This document shows, piece by piece, positions 5,189 to 5,232 of a stretch of DNA of 5,232 nucleotides. Position 1 is the first letter of the stretch. Each line of letters opens with the position of its first letter. The stretch is from positions 1 through 5,232 of the forward strand of contig JALHET010000254.1 of NCBI GenBank assembly GCA_022839525.1. The letters run 5' to 3'. Both the position numbers and the translations under genes were made by a program. The DNA is from Lentisphaerota bacterium. Lineage in GTDB: Bacteria; Verrucomicrobiota; Kiritimatiellia; RFP12; UBA1067. A model generated the notes under the pieces. It did no database searches. It saw nothing but the letters and a program-made list of their open reading frames with translations, and was not told the origin of the DNA.

Positions 5189-5232
5189 ATGGCTTACAAG
5201 AGAAAACAAAATAAAGGCGAGAGCCCCAAGCT
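5189..5232 (+). CDS. Start of a further gene, probably a second ExbD paralogue (3'-truncated)
   Basis: Fourteen full codons are visible, beginning MAYKRKQNKGESPKL, with a good AGGAG ribosome site and an 18-base gap after exbD. The short, basic, cytoplasmic-type N-terminus without a signal peptide resembles the segment that precedes the membrane helix in ExbD proteins; the first ExbD here has MAKEYPQCEIDMTP. Operons with ExbB followed by two ExbD-type proteins are common, including in PVC bacteria. The identity is therefore inferred from position and style; the diagnostic membrane helix lies beyond the window. It could also be another small component. Confidence 0.6.
   Translation, partial: MAYKRKQNKGESPK

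Noticed and set aside
4550..5209. A 219-codon minus-strand frame over exbD
   Set aside because: It overlaps a certain ExbD gene and the non-coding spacer, has no ribosome site, and its His/Arg-rich translation matches no family.

Overview
The window appears to join two different genomes. Positions 1-1860 hold the 3' part of a large secreted protein of methanogen type (Methanomicrobiales such as Methanoculleus are the best guess). It has PKD domains, repeated archaeal surface modules and a C-terminal dockerin-like calcium-binding pair. From about 2017 to the end, every gene looks bacterial and Gram-negative: two exported helical-repeat (TPR-like) proteins, an ExbB/TolQ/MotA-family channel subunit, an ExbD/TolR-family subunit, and the first 14 codons of another gene that is probably a second ExbD. 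The bacterial part most resembles the PVC group (Kiritimatiellota, Verrucomicrobiota, Lentisphaerota); that placement is a judgement from gene order and protein style, not from a search.

Layout: 1-1860, surface protein fragment with its 5' end outside the window; 1861-2016, an AT-richer gap containing the apparent change of genome; 2017-2817, exported TPR-like protein A; 2886-3689, exported protein B with a small beta-type N-terminal domain followed by helical repeats; 3784-4587, ExbB; 4588-4747, a GC-rich spacer full of inverted repeats; 4748-5170, ExbD; 5189 to the end, start of the next gene. All genes are on the + strand. Leucine codons change from mostly CTC before the gap to mostly CTG after it, which supports two sources.

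The five bacterial genes look like one transcription unit (gaps of 68, 94, 160 and 18 bases). ExbB and ExbD form an inner-membrane motor that uses the proton gradient to do work in the periplasm. No TonB or TolA homologue is visible in the window. The two exported helical-repeat proteins encoded just upstream are therefore the obvious candidates for partners of this motor, and this is the most interesting biological lead. The junction is most simply a chimeric assembly of two members of one anaerobic community, with gene transfer as the alternative. No RNA genes, CRISPR arrays or insertion sequences were seen.
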